Origin: Flavipsychrobacter sp.
Lineage (GTDB): Bacteria; Bacteroidota; Bacteroidia; Chitinophagales; Chitinophagaceae
Length of the DNA: 64,000 nucleotides
Reading direction: 5' to 3'
Assembly: GCA_016786665.1 (NCBI GenBank)
Contig: JAEUVZ010000058.1
Span: 28,627 to 92,626, forward strand
A model generated the notes under the pieces. The model searched no databases and was not told the origin of the DNA. It worked only from the letters and a program-made list of their open reading frames with translations. This document shows, in pieces, positions 34,247 through 42,531 of the stretch (positions within the stretch are counted from its first letter, which is position 1; each line of letters opens with the position of its first letter). Position numbers and translations under genes: made by a program.

Positions 34247-34459
34247 ATGGAAAAGCGAATATTCGGCATCATACTCACTCTATTAGGAATAGCGGGACTG
34301 GTAATGGCAGCGATGGAATTTGCCAATGGCGTAGGCAACAACCGCGAGATACGCACCACCATAGTGTATGGCGTATTGGGCGCCGTGTTTTTCTTCGCCG
34401 GCATAGGCCTCATTCGCAGCACCAAAGAGATAAAGAAACACGACGAAGAAATGGTATAG
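34247..34459 (+). CDS. Small membrane protein with two helices
   Basis: 70 residues: MEKRIFGIILTLLGIAGLVMAAMEF is the first helix, TIVYGVLGAVFFFAGIGLI the second, with a charged tail STKEIKKHDEEMV. It resembles small hypothetical membrane proteins common in Bacteroidota, function unknown. An inverted repeat, CCATGTC (34226-34232) and GACATGG (34244-34250), places the start codon in a possible hairpin. It follows the array of ATGTAAC heptamers, so it may be its regulated target. Confidence 0.75.
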   Translation: MEKRIFGIILTLLGIAGLVMAAMEFANGVGNNREIRTTIVYGVLGAVFFFAGIGLIRSTKEIKKHDEEMV

Positions 34460-34501
34460 CAACGCCACCCGGTACCTCCGGGTAGGCCGCACGGGGCGGG
34501 G

Positions 34502-36022
34502 CTAGTCCGCTTTTACTATCCGCTCGTGGTGCAGGCCATCCCTCGTTGCGATACGCAAAAGATAGATACCCGCGGGCAGTTGGTCCAGGTCCATACGGGT
34601 TCGGTTGCCGGTAGCCCTGCCGCTCCAAACCGTTTGTCCGGTCAGGCTCATCATATCCAGGCGGGCGTCCTCATCCGCGCTTTCTACCACCAGGTAGTCG
34701 TTGGCGGGGTTGGGGTACACGCGTATTCCAGCCGCCGGCTTGTTCCCGGCCACGGAAAGGGTGTAGGGCGTAATGCCACCGCTGCCACACGCTATCCCGC
34801 CCGATTCCATGTAGGTGATGGTAGTATCCAGCACGGTACCGGCGGAAAGGTTGTACGATTTCATTTTACCCAGCCCCATTTTATAAATGCGGTACTGGCT
34901 GTTGGCGGTATTGATGGTATAGTTGGTACGGATAAAGTTGGCTACCTGCATCACCTTCAGGCCGGGGCGGCAGTAGGTGGTATCATCCGGGTAGTAGTAG
35001 AGGAAGTTGGGCTGGCGTATCTCTTCCGGCATCAGCGAGGTGGAAAACAGCGGTATGGTATCGTGGTAGCTCAGCAGCGTATTTTGCGGCGATAGCTGGT
35101 AGAGCCCGGTATCTACAAAGGTAGCCTCTACGCCCCGCATCATCACCAGGCGGTTGAGGCCGGGCAGGGTGTTGCTCACCACCGTATCCAGGTGGCAGCG
35201 GTAAGGCACCGCGGTAGGGCACAGCGATGCGATGTCTTCGCACGTGTGGTAGAGCAGTACATCTCCGGGCTGCAGCCCAGCGGCCATTTGCCCCGCGCTG
35301 AGGTTTTGCAGCGCTACCTGGCGGAACAGGCTGTTGTAGCGCCCCGGCCTGGGGGTAGCGGGGAACGGGCTGGCAGGCTCATAGCCCGGCAGCGTATCAA
35401 ACGGCTCCATTATAGAGCGGCGGAAGTAGTAATCGTTGGCCACCGCGGTATCGTTCACCGCGTGGTAAGGGAAGAAGTACAGGTCAAATACCTCCGCAAA
35501 CCCGTAGTGCTTGCTCAGTATTATATCTACCGCGTCAAAGGAGTCGGCCGGGTTAGGTTGCCCGTTCAGGTAGGCGTTAATGGTAATGCGTTTTACCGAG
35601 TCTGTATTGCCCGCCACATCCATTACCTCCATCGCCGCCAGTTTGGCGGTATAGTGGCGATTGCTGCTATCATCCAGGAAACGCCATTGGTCCCCTACCT
35701 GGGCCTGCGTCTTTATCAGCACGGTATCGCCCCAGGTGGTGAAGAACAGGAAATCGCCATTGGGCTGCGCTACTATATTGTGCCCCAGCCAGCTGCCGCC
35801 TTTGTGGTCCAGCGTGCCCGATGCGCCTCTCGGCGTGCGGAACGGGTGGTACCGCCACGCGCCATTACCGGCGGGGCCTACCGAGTCTATACGCATACCT
35901 TTCAGGTAGCCATAGTTATTGACGAAGTACTGCTTTGCCGTAGGGGTAAAGCACCGGTATAGCTGGCCGTAACCCTGCTGCGCCCACAGCAATAATATCA
36001 GTAAGGGTAATAATTTCTTCAT
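34502..36022 (-). CDS. Secreted protein with T9SS type A sorting domain
   Basis: 506 residues from the ATG at 36022, which opens a signal peptide (MKKLLPLLILLLWAQQGYGQ). The central 400 residues are beta-rich and match no family I can name. The last 75 residues are a type A T9SS tail: IRVYPNPANDYLVVES, then LTGQTVWSGRATGN, DLDQLPAGIYLLRI and the terminal RIVKAD. It should be exported by Sec, crossed over the outer membrane by the type IX system and either released or anchored after tail cleavage. It stands alone. Confidence 0.8.
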   Translation of the reverse strand: MKKLLPLLILLLWAQQGYGQLYRCFTPTAKQYFVNNYGYLKGMRIDSVGPAGNGAWRYHPFRTPRGASGTLDHKGGSWLGHNIVAQPNGDFLFFTTWGDTVLIKTQAQVGDQWRFLDDSSNRHYTAKLAAMEVMDVAGNTDSVKRITINAYLNGQPNPADSFDAVDIILSKHYGFAEVFDLYFFPYHAVNDTAVANDYYFRRSIMEPFDTLPGYEPASPFPATPRPGRYNSLFRQVALQNLSAGQMAAGLQPGDVLLYHTCEDIASLCPTAVPYRCHLDTVVSNTLPGLNRLVMMRGVEATFVDTGLYQLSPQNTLLSYHDTIPLFSTSLMPEEIRQPNFLYYYPDDTTYCRPGLKVMQVANFIRTNYTINTANSQYRIYKMGLGKMKSYNLSAGTVLDTTITYMESGGIACGSGGITPYTLSVAGNKPAAGIRVYPNPANDYLVVESADEDARLDMMSLTGQTVWSGRATGNRTRMDLDQLPAGIYLLRIATRDGLHHERIVKAD

Positions 36023-36108
36023 CGCTGGCATTTAGATAGCCAATAAAGATACTACTTCGGGGGGTAAATGCACCTTCCGCCCCACCAGGCCTTCCCGGGG
36101 AGAACGGG

Positions 36109-36129
36109 AAAGGGGCCGTAAGCCCCTTT
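36109..36129 (-). terminator. Hairpin after the SIMPL gene
   Basis: AAAGGGGC (36109-36116) and GCCCCTTT (36122-36129) form an 8-base-pair stem with a 5-base loop, 37 bases past the SIMPL gene stop. The T-tract on the minus strand is short (TTTCCC), so it may be a weak terminator or only a stabilising 3' end. Confidence 0.55.
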
Positions 36130-36165
36130 AGCAGTAGAAAGCAGTCGGCTGGCGGCCAGCCTGTC

Positions 36166-36867
36166 TTACTTCAGCGCGAACTTAGCTTTTACCTGGGCGC
36201 TCACCTGTATTTTAGCAAAGTCGATATCTACTGGCTTATCAGCCGATACCTCATAGTAGGTATTCGCTAAGCGGTCTTCTGTTCTGCGGGCATACCCCGG
36301 CGGGGTACCGTATTGCTCCACATCCTCCAGGTATATAGCTGGGCCTACCACCTGGTTCAGGGGCTGGGTAAGCGCTACTGCCCGGGTCCGGGCGTTGAGC
36401 ACGGCCCGTGTGCGCAACGCGTTCCGTATCTCGCCCATGCTGCTATGGCCCACTCCCATAATATTCGCATTGGCCACGTTCAGCTTTTCCAGCTCAGCAA
36501 ATACTTTTCCAGCCATGGGTGAATCGTAAACCTTCAGCACATACTCCCTCGATTTTATTACCGCCGTACTTTTCAGCAGGTACGTCTTGTATACACTCGC
36601 CATATCGTGTACCCGCAGTTCCTTGTCCGTATCAATGCCTATGCCCTTCAGTGAGCGATATAGGGCGGCTTCCTGTTCTTCCAGCGATATTTTATCGCGT
36701 GTATCTTTTTCCGAGATGTTTATCTTGATAAATATCTCGTCTGGGGTCACCAGCGAGTCGGCACTCCCGGCTACTTCCAGGTAGGGCATATCAATAAAGT
36801 TCTTTTCCTGCGCGTACAGCGGCGGAGTGGTCAGCAGGGCGGCAATGGCCAGTGTGTATTTCAGCAT
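36166..36867 (-). CDS. SIMPL (DUF541) domain exported protein
   Basis: 233 residues with signal peptide MLKYTLAIAALLTTPPLYAQ. The SIMPL pattern is present: YLEVAGSADSLVTPDEIFIKINISEKD, ELRVHDMASVYKTYLLKSTAVIKSREYVLKV, then a helix-rich part with ALRTRAVLNARTRAVALTQPLNQVVGPAIYLED. Members of the family are periplasmic or outer membrane proteins; in other bacteria one is linked to oxidative stress and others to envelope functions. No partner gene is adjacent. A TAAATTTA -7-like element lies at 36879-36886. Confidence 0.85.
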   Translation of the reverse strand: MLKYTLAIAALLTTPPLYAQEKNFIDMPYLEVAGSADSLVTPDEIFIKINISEKDTRDKISLEEQEAALYRSLKGIGIDTDKELRVHDMASVYKTYLLKSTAVIKSREYVLKVYDSPMAGKVFAELEKLNVANANIMGVGHSSMGEIRNALRTRAVLNARTRAVALTQPLNQVVGPAIYLEDVEQYGTPPGYARRTEDRLANTYYEVSADKPVDIDFAKIQVSAQVKAKFALK

Positions 36868-37026
36868 ATATGTGGATTTAAATTTAGTTGCGGTAGTCAG
36901 GTACTGGCCCTAAACTCGGTAACGGGGTTGATTATTGTACAGCTTCGCTCACTTATCCGCTCCGTTAACAATGTCTAAAGCAATGTTAAGAAATGTCCAA
37001 ATTCATCACAAAGAATGTTAACGGGC

Positions 37027-37057
37027 TTGCATAGCGGCCACCTGCTTTACATCTTTG
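37027..37057 (+). promoter_or_regulatory. Plus-strand promoter with no gene downstream
   Basis: TTG (37027-37029), 20 bases, CATCTTTG (37050-37057): a 7 of 8 match to TAnnTTTG at the standard spacing. It points to the hairpin at 37104 and not to any protein gene. Confidence 0.45.
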
Positions 37058-37063
37058 TATCAG

Positions 37064-37137
37064 CAACAACAAATCACGTCTCTCTCTTTTCTTTACACAA
37101 TAAAAAGGCAGCCCCGTAAGGTTGCCTTTATTTTTTT
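37064..37137 (+). ncRNA. Candidate small RNA of about 74 nucleotides
   Basis: A promoter (37027-37057) is followed, after a pyrimidine-rich stretch (GTCTCTCTCTTTTCTTTAC), by a stem AAAGGCA / TGCCTTT (37104-37129) and then ATTTTTTT on the plus strand. There is no start codon in context, and the transcript is too short for a gene. It could be a small regulatory RNA whose pyrimidine-rich single strand pairs with purine-rich translation start regions. The same hairpin ends the convergent gene at 37152. Inferred from sequence signals only. Confidence 0.4.
37104..37137. terminator. Bidirectional terminator
   Basis: AAAGGCA (37104-37110) pairs with TGCCTTT (37123-37129) around a small inner stem. 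Plus strand continues ATTTTTTT; minus strand continues TTA after five T. It serves the minus-strand gene ending at 37152 and any plus-strand transcript from 37064. Confidence 0.8.
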
Positions 37138-37151
37138 GCCGCTGCCGTCAG

Positions 37152-37856
37152 TTAGCCGGCGTTGCGCGGCCGCACAAAAGTGCGCTTAAACCGCTCCGCC
37201 GACTCCGTGATGTAGCGGTAAAAATTATACTCGCTCACTCCCCGTATAAACTCGTACGAAGGACGGTAGCGTATTTTGAACTTCTGCAAGGTGTCGCCTG
37301 TAAAACCCGTAAGGGCGGTAATCACCTTATCGTTGAAGGCATAGTCTACATATTTGTCTTCCTGGAACTTGATGTAGTTTTCCTGGAAGGCCCACTTCTG
37401 GCGGTTGCTCTTGCTCATGGCACTGAAGGGGCTGCGCATCATGTCTATCGTCGACATTTTAGGGAACTCCAGTACCTTCCGGTAGTACTCTCCGTAGCGG
37501 GCGCTGTCGGTTTTGTAATCTTTGGCGCGGGCGTGCGAGTTAAGTACAAATTCAGGCAGCTCAATATCGCCCTGCTGCAGCGCTATTTTAAAGTGTGAGG
37601 GTACTAGCCTGGGCACCCGTATGCGCACCACCCGGTACCCTATCTTCCGGAACTCAATGAGTTCGTCGTAGCTGCCAAAGAGTACAAAAGTGCCGTCTAC
37701 ATCGGTACTTATCCCCTTCTGTGTATGTATATTAATGATATTGACCCCGTCTACGGGGGCGCCGGTCTGGGCGTCAATCACCTCGCCCTGTATCACCTGG
37801 GCATGTGCGGCCAAACCAAACAAAACAAACAAACAAAAGAGGGCTGCGCGACGCAT
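37152..37856 (-). CDS. Exported protein with carboxypeptidase-regulatory-like domain
   Basis: 234 residues from the ATG at 37856, which gives the signal peptide MRRAALFCLFVLFGLAAHAQ; the frame is open 90 bases further but without sense. Residues 20-100 are a CarboxypepD_reg-like beta sandwich (VIQGEVIDAQTGAPVDGVNIINIHTQKGISTDVDGTFVL, then YRVVRIRVPRL). The rest is helical, with a conserved-looking DMMRSPFSAMSKSNRQKWAFQE, seen in hypothetical Bacteroidota surface proteins. Function unknown. A TACCTTTA element at 37865-37872 lies so close to the start that the leader would be only a few bases. Confidence 0.8.
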   Translation of the reverse strand: MRRAALFCLFVLFGLAAHAQVIQGEVIDAQTGAPVDGVNIINIHTQKGISTDVDGTFVLFGSYDELIEFRKIGYRVVRIRVPRLVPSHFKIALQQGDIELPEFVLNSHARAKDYKTDSARYGEYYRKVLEFPKMSTIDMMRSPFSAMSKSNRQKWAFQENYIKFQEDKYVDYAFNDKVITALTGFTGDTLQKFKIRYRPSYEFIRGVSEYNFYRYITESAERFKRTFVRPRNAG

Positions 37857-37918
37857 ATTACCGATAAAGGTAAGGCAAAGGGATTTTGCAGAATTGTTAA
37901 AATGCAGGGAGCTGTTAT

Positions 37919-40315
37919 TTACCGCTCTACTACTATATAACGGCACGTAGCAGTGTTGCCCTGTAGTACCTGTACCGCGTATACCCCCGGGGCGGCGCTG
38001 CTACCCAGGCTGATATGCCTGGGCAAGCCCGGGGCATCCGCCTGAAATGTTTCCGAGTATACTTCCTGGCCCAGCATGTTGGTTACCGATACCCTTACGG
38101 CAGCATTTAACGGGAACACACCTTTCACAAAAAAATCTCCATCGTTGGGAGAAGGGTACACTACAATATCCCCTTTCGTGGTAGATAGTGCAACTACTCC
38201 TGTTGGAAAATCATGAAAACGGGCAAGATACCCATCTGCCATTCCTGCATGATTAGGCTGATGGCCATTATTACTGGTAGGGAAGGAAGCTCCAATGCCA
38301 GCTAAGTATAGCGTTCCACTCTGCGACAGAGATATACCGCTAAGTTGATCTGGAATATTTCCTCCCAAATAAGAACTCCATACACAAGAACCTGAACCTG
38401 TAAATTTTGCAAACCATCCATCCCAATACGGGAACTGCCCTCCATAGTTTCCCTGGAAGCCATTTACCGAAATATTAGTTGCACTATTCGTATATCCTGC
38501 AAGATAAATTTCACCTTGTGGGGTACTGGCTACCGCTACACACGACTCATCTCCCGCCCCACCTAGATACGTACTCCATAATCTAACGCCTTGATTAGTG
38601 AACTTTGCTATTAATGCATCACCCTGTCCTATATTCTTACCACCGTACACCGATTGATGACTGCCACTAGTGGCAATCCCGGAACTTTCACTTGAATGAC
38701 CGGTAACTATTATATCATTATTTATGTCTGAAGTAACTCTATATAATGCTGTTCCACCACCACTATTACTTGCACCAAAATAGGTCCCCCAATCTCTGTT
38801 TCCTGCATCATCAAACATAGCTATAAAACCACTAAGATTCCCCGGATAACTGGATTGATGTGCACCGCTAGTTGCTATATCCGTTGCACTACCAGTAGCA
38901 CCGCAAACCAAAACATCGCCACTTTGCATGGTATGCACTCCTAAAATAATGTCTCCACTACTTCCACCATAATAGGTGCACCAAAGCTTCTGTCCGGCTA
39001 AATTATATTTTGCCAGGAAACCGTCCCCCCCCCCATTCAAAGTTGTTTGATGTGCACCTCCACTAGCAATGGAATTGCTTAATGTGCTTCCGGCGACGTA
39101 GATGTTTCCTGCGTAATCTGTACATACCGACATCATCCGATCTATGCCGGTTCCACCAAAGTAGGTCGCCCAAACTCTGCTACCTGAAGTATCAAACTTT
39201 GCTATATAACCGTCTCCATATTCATTTGCGTTGCTAACATGTGGCCCCTGAAAAATATACTGATCACTTCCCACTGTAGCGATGCCTGCAACATTGTTCG
39301 TTCCACCAGCAATAATAATACTTCCATGAGAGTCATATGCAATTCCTGATGCTCCATCAAGAGATGGGCCGCCATAATAAGTGGCCCACTTAATAACTCC
39401 ATTAGAGTCAAATTTTGCGAAATAAGCGTCCAGGCTATCTGCATACGTAACATCATAAGCCCCGACAGTAGCGATGTTTGACATGCTTCGGGTCGAACCA
39501 GCAATGTACAGGTTTTCGTGTTCGTCGCGGGTTAACCATGTGCCCAACTCCTCACCTGCACCTCCACAGAAGGTAGCCCATTCTATATACGGGTCTATGA
39601 GCAATGCTCCTGAGTAGGGTGCTACCTGGAAGGTCACTACCTGCTCATCCGCGCGAAAGGTAGCCTCTATCTTCCGGCCATCTTGCTGGAATGCTACCGG
39701 CATATGCTCAGTGACACTTCCCAAAGGGCAAGTGGCTACTAAATTCCCCTTGTCAGTAACCTGCAAATCAGTTGCACCATTATACTTCATCCGGATAACG
39801 GCGGGGTCGCCCCCCACTTTCACCACAAAATCGTATTCCACTCTGTCTCCGTTTATATACACCACCCAATCAATATTCGGGTATATGTCTGGATAGGTGA
39901 CTTTGCTGTAACTGTAAGCCAGCGCACCTTGCTCACCTAGTTGGGGGAAATAGTAACGCTCGTAATAAGGCAACTTCTGTCCCCGCCGGGGGGCTACCTG
40001 TCTGTTAGCTCCCACCAACTCCATATCCATACGATAAGTACTTAATAAAGGGATGGAGCCGGTTTGTTCGAATGGAATAAGACTATGAGTGATGCTATTG
40101 CCCGGTGCCGCTTCACCAGCGCTGACAAACTGGTAGTGTATGACACCCGGTTCGATGAACATATTCAAATTTCCGGCACGAACCACAAAATCTATAGATG
40201 AATAGGGCTGACGGTACTGGTCTGTTAACTGGCCTTTGTTTTCGATGAAACAGATGCCGGCCTGCCCAATCATGGAGCTGCAAACAAGACCGATAACAAA
40301 CAAAAGTGTACGCAT
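37919..40315 (-). CDS. Secreted SBBP-repeat beta-propeller protein with T9SS tail
   Basis: 798 residues with signal peptide MRTLLFVIGLVCSSMIGQA. Residues 20-235 form the domain that precedes such repeats (FIENKGQLTDQYRQP, YPNIDWVVYINGDRVEYDFVVKVGGDPAVIRM). Residues 240-690 carry about eight repeats of the type WATYYGG ... GIAYDSHGSIIIAGGTN ... ATVG, with blocks such as FLAKYNLAGQKLWCTYYGGSSGD, each one propeller-like blade. The last 80 residues (IVVYPSPNDGDFFVKG ... APGVYAVQVLQG) are a T9SS sorting tail. It is probably a large surface or secreted protein; binding partner unknown. The repeat region is more AT-rich than flanking DNA. Confidence 0.82.
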   Translation of the reverse strand: MRTLLFVIGLVCSSMIGQAGICFIENKGQLTDQYRQPYSSIDFVVRAGNLNMFIEPGVIHYQFVSAGEAAPGNSITHSLIPFEQTGSIPLLSTYRMDMELVGANRQVAPRRGQKLPYYERYYFPQLGEQGALAYSYSKVTYPDIYPNIDWVVYINGDRVEYDFVVKVGGDPAVIRMKYNGATDLQVTDKGNLVATCPLGSVTEHMPVAFQQDGRKIEATFRADEQVVTFQVAPYSGALLIDPYIEWATFCGGAGEELGTWLTRDEHENLYIAGSTRSMSNIATVGAYDVTYADSLDAYFAKFDSNGVIKWATYYGGPSLDGASGIAYDSHGSIIIAGGTNNVAGIATVGSDQYIFQGPHVSNANEYGDGYIAKFDTSGSRVWATYFGGTGIDRMMSVCTDYAGNIYVAGSTLSNSIASGGAHQTTLNGGGDGFLAKYNLAGQKLWCTYYGGSSGDIILGVHTMQSGDVLVCGATGSATDIATSGAHQSSYPGNLSGFIAMFDDAGNRDWGTYFGASNSGGGTALYRVTSDINNDIIVTGHSSESSGIATSGSHQSVYGGKNIGQGDALIAKFTNQGVRLWSTYLGGAGDESCVAVASTPQGEIYLAGYTNSATNISVNGFQGNYGGQFPYWDGWFAKFTGSGSCVWSSYLGGNIPDQLSGISLSQSGTLYLAGIGASFPTSNNGHQPNHAGMADGYLARFHDFPTGVVALSTTKGDIVVYPSPNDGDFFVKGVFPLNAAVRVSVTNMLGQEVYSETFQADAPGLPRHISLGSSAAPGVYAVQVLQGNTATCRYIVVER

Positions 40316-40385
40316 AACCAACAGAATGTGATTAAATATACGAATTTATCATTCGAATGTAGCGGCAGAGCGGTGAGAATATTAT

Positions 40386-40393
40386 TATCTTTG
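40386..40393 (+). promoter_or_regulatory. -7 element of pyrD, near-leaderless
   Basis: TATCTTTG is a perfect TAnnTTTG match only 8 bases before the ATG at 40402. Transcription should begin at or within a few bases of the start codon. Confidence 0.5.
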
Positions 40394-40401
40394 CTGCTCA
40401 A

Positions 40402-41448
40402 ATGTACAACCTCGTTCGTAAGCTGCTTTTCGGGATAGAGCCGGAAAAAGTACACTACATGGTAATGGGATGGCTGCAAAGGGCGTATGCATTCCCGCCA
40501 CTGCGGGGAATGCTCCGGAACCTGTATACGGTAAAGCATTCCAGCCTCCAGACTGAATTTTGTGGTATCCGTTTCCCCAACCCGGTTGGGCTGGCTGCGG
40601 GCTTTGACAAAGACGCCCGCTTTACCGACCCGCTGGCGATGCTGGGGTTCGGCTTCGTGGAGATAGGTACGGTAACACCACGCCCGCAACCGGGCAACCC
40701 GCAGCCGCGCCTGTTCCGCCTGCCCGACGACCAGGCACTCATCAATCGCATGGGTTTTAACAATGGTGGCGCTTCCGCGGCGGCACAACGTTTGAAGCAC
40801 CGCCGAGAGGCCATTATCATAGGCGGTAACATAGGCAAGAACAAAGACACCCCCAACGAAAACGCCCTTTCTGACTACGAAGCCTGCCTGAAAGAACTGT
40901 ATGATGTCTCGGACTACTTTGTGGTGAACGTGAGCAGCCCGAACACACCGGGACTGCGCGAACTGCAGGATAAGGAACCACTCATGCGCCTGCTGCACCG
41001 CCTGCAGGAACTGAATGTAGCCTGGGGAAGCCCCAAACCACTGCTGCTGAAAATAGCCCCCGACCTCACCAACGAGCAACTGGACGATATAGTAGCCATA
41101 GTGCGGGAGACCGGCATTAGCGGCATAGTAGCCACCAACACTACCATAGACCGTAGCCGGCTGACCACCCCGCAAACAGTAGTGGAAGCCATAGGCGCGG
41201 GCGGGCTGAGCGGCCGCCCCGTTCGGGACCGCGCTACGGAGGTGATACGCTACCTGCACCAGAAAGGAGCAGGGAAGATACCCATAATGGCCGTAGGCGG
41301 CATCTTTACCGCCGAAGACGCCCGGGAAAAGCTGAACGCAGGCGCCACACTGGTACAGGTGTACACCGGCTTTGTATATGAGGGGCCCGGCATTGTGCGC
41401 AACATCTGTAAAGGACTTTTAAAAAAACGTAACGAACAAAAACAATGA
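40402..41448 (+). CDS. pyrD: Dihydroorotate dehydrogenase (quinone), class 2
   Basis: A 348-residue membrane-associated flavoenzyme of pyrimidine synthesis that oxidises dihydroorotate to orotate and passes electrons to quinone. The N-terminal amphipathic helices (MYNLVRKLLFGIEPEKVHYMVMGWL) mark class 2. NPVGLAAGFDKDA, FGFVEIGTVTPRPQPGNPQPRLFRL, the catalytic-Ser loop NVSSPNTPGLRELQ and the FMN-phosphate loops GGLSGRPV and AVGGIF are all present. It overlaps terC by four bases. Confidence 0.96.
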   Translation: MYNLVRKLLFGIEPEKVHYMVMGWLQRAYAFPPLRGMLRNLYTVKHSSLQTEFCGIRFPNPVGLAAGFDKDARFTDPLAMLGFGFVEIGTVTPRPQPGNPQPRLFRLPDDQALINRMGFNNGGASAAAQRLKHRREAIIIGGNIGKNKDTPNENALSDYEACLKELYDVSDYFVVNVSSPNTPGLRELQDKEPLMRLLHRLQELNVAWGSPKPLLLKIAPDLTNEQLDDIVAIVRETGISGIVATNTTIDRSRLTTPQTVVEAIGAGGLSGRPVRDRATEVIRYLHQKGAGKIPIMAVGGIFTAEDAREKLNAGATLVQVYTGFVYEGPGIVRNICKGLLKKRNEQKQ

Positions 41449-42242
41449 TAGCCTTAGCTGCTACACCGGAACTGGTTTCCATTGACTCCCTGATTTCATT
41501 ACTGACGCTGACCGCCCTGGAAATAATACTGGGGATAGACAACGTGATATTTGTTTCCATCATAATGGGGCGCATGCCTGCTGAGCAGCGGCTGAAAGCG
41601 CGCAGGTGGTGGATGGTGCTCGGCATCGGCATCCGGACGGTGCTGCTGTTCCTGCTGGGCTGGCTGCTGCAGCAGAAGGGCAAGCCCGTGCTGTGGCGCT
41701 TCGACCTGGCCAGCCTGGTAATGCTGGCCGGCGGTATTTTCCTGCTTTGGAAGACGGTGATGGAAATACATCACAAACTGGAAGGGGATGAAGAATCGGG
41801 GCCGGGGAAAGACCAGAAGGTACAAACCTTTTCGCGGGCGATATTCCAGATAGTGCTGGTAGATACGGTGTTCTCTTTCGACAGCGTGATAACGGCGTCG
41901 GGCATCGCCAAGCTGCTGCCCATTATGATCACCGCGGTGGTGATAGCTATGGTGATCATGTTCTTCTTCAGCGAACGGATATCCAACTTCATACACAAGC
42001 ACCCTACATTGAAAATGCTAGCCTTATCGTTCCTGGTAATGGTGGGTATGGTGCTGATAGTGGAAGGCTGGGATGCGGAACGCGCGCACGAAATGCACCT
42101 GAAGAACTACGTGTATTTTGCAATGGCGTTCTCCTTTGCCGTTGAGCTGCTGAATATGCGCATGATGCGCAAGACGAAACGCAATCCTGTAAAACTGAAA
42201 GAACCACACGTAGACGACGCGGGCAATATGAAAGAAGAATAG
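41445..42242 (+). CDS. TerC family integral membrane protein
   Basis: 265 residues and about seven membrane helices. The acidic membrane motifs typical of TerC are EIILGIDNVIFVSI near residue 25 and the mirror DTVFSFDSVITA near residue 140; the Asp residues are thought to bind a metal, and relatives export manganese or take part in tellurite resistance. The ATG overlaps the pyrD stop (ATGA), so the two are co-translated. The link between the two is not obvious. It has a charged cytoplasmic tail. Confidence 0.88.
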   Translation: MIALAATPELVSIDSLISLLTLTALEIILGIDNVIFVSIIMGRMPAEQRLKARRWWMVLGIGIRTVLLFLLGWLLQQKGKPVLWRFDLASLVMLAGGIFLLWKTVMEIHHKLEGDEESGPGKDQKVQTFSRAIFQIVLVDTVFSFDSVITASGIAKLLPIMITAVVIAMVIMFFFSERISNFIHKHPTLKMLALSFLVMVGMVLIVEGWDAERAHEMHLKNYVYFAMAFSFAVELLNMRMMRKTKRNPVKLKEPHVDDAGNMKEE

Positions 42243-42249
42243 CTCCGTA

Positions 42250-42405
42250 TTACGCTTCCTTCAGTTTCACTCTTTTTACGGGCTTAGACAGCGCGGCGGG
42301 AACCTGTAGCTTCCTGCCGCGTTTCCTTTTTTTATCTACCGACCCCATCAGCCGGGCCACCGCCATATAGCTCTTCAATAGTATACCTGTAATAATAGGA
42401 CTCAT
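42250..42405 (-). CDS. 51-residue basic peptide
   Basis: The ATG is at 42405 and the stop at 42250. The first 20 residues are mildly hydrophobic (SPIITGILLKSYMAVARLMG), the rest extremely basic (DKKRKRGRKLQ ... KPVKRVKLKEA). I recognise no family. A promoter with TTG, 20 bases, TAACCTTTGC (42435-42466) sits 30 bases upstream, identical in layout to that of the 41-residue peptide at 22081. It lies between terC and the cyclase gene and could bind nucleic acid or the membrane surface. No terminator was found. Confidence 0.5.
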   Translation of the reverse strand: MSPIITGILLKSYMAVARLMGSVDKKRKRGRKLQVPAALSKPVKRVKLKEA

Positions 42406-42434
42406 GTAACCATGCCGGTACTAGAACCGACTTG

Positions 42435-42466
42435 CAAAGGTTATAGAACAGGCGAAGAATAACCAA
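42435..42466 (-). promoter_or_regulatory. Promoter of the 51-residue basic peptide gene
   Basis: On the minus strand TTG (42464-42466), 20 bases, then TAACCTTTG (42435-42443). The leader would be about 23 bases. Confidence 0.55.
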
Positions 42467-42531
42467 TAAAGCGCGCATCCTTAACGGAGGCTTTAAAAAT
42501 GGTTAACGAGCAGTTAACAGGCCGGGGGATA

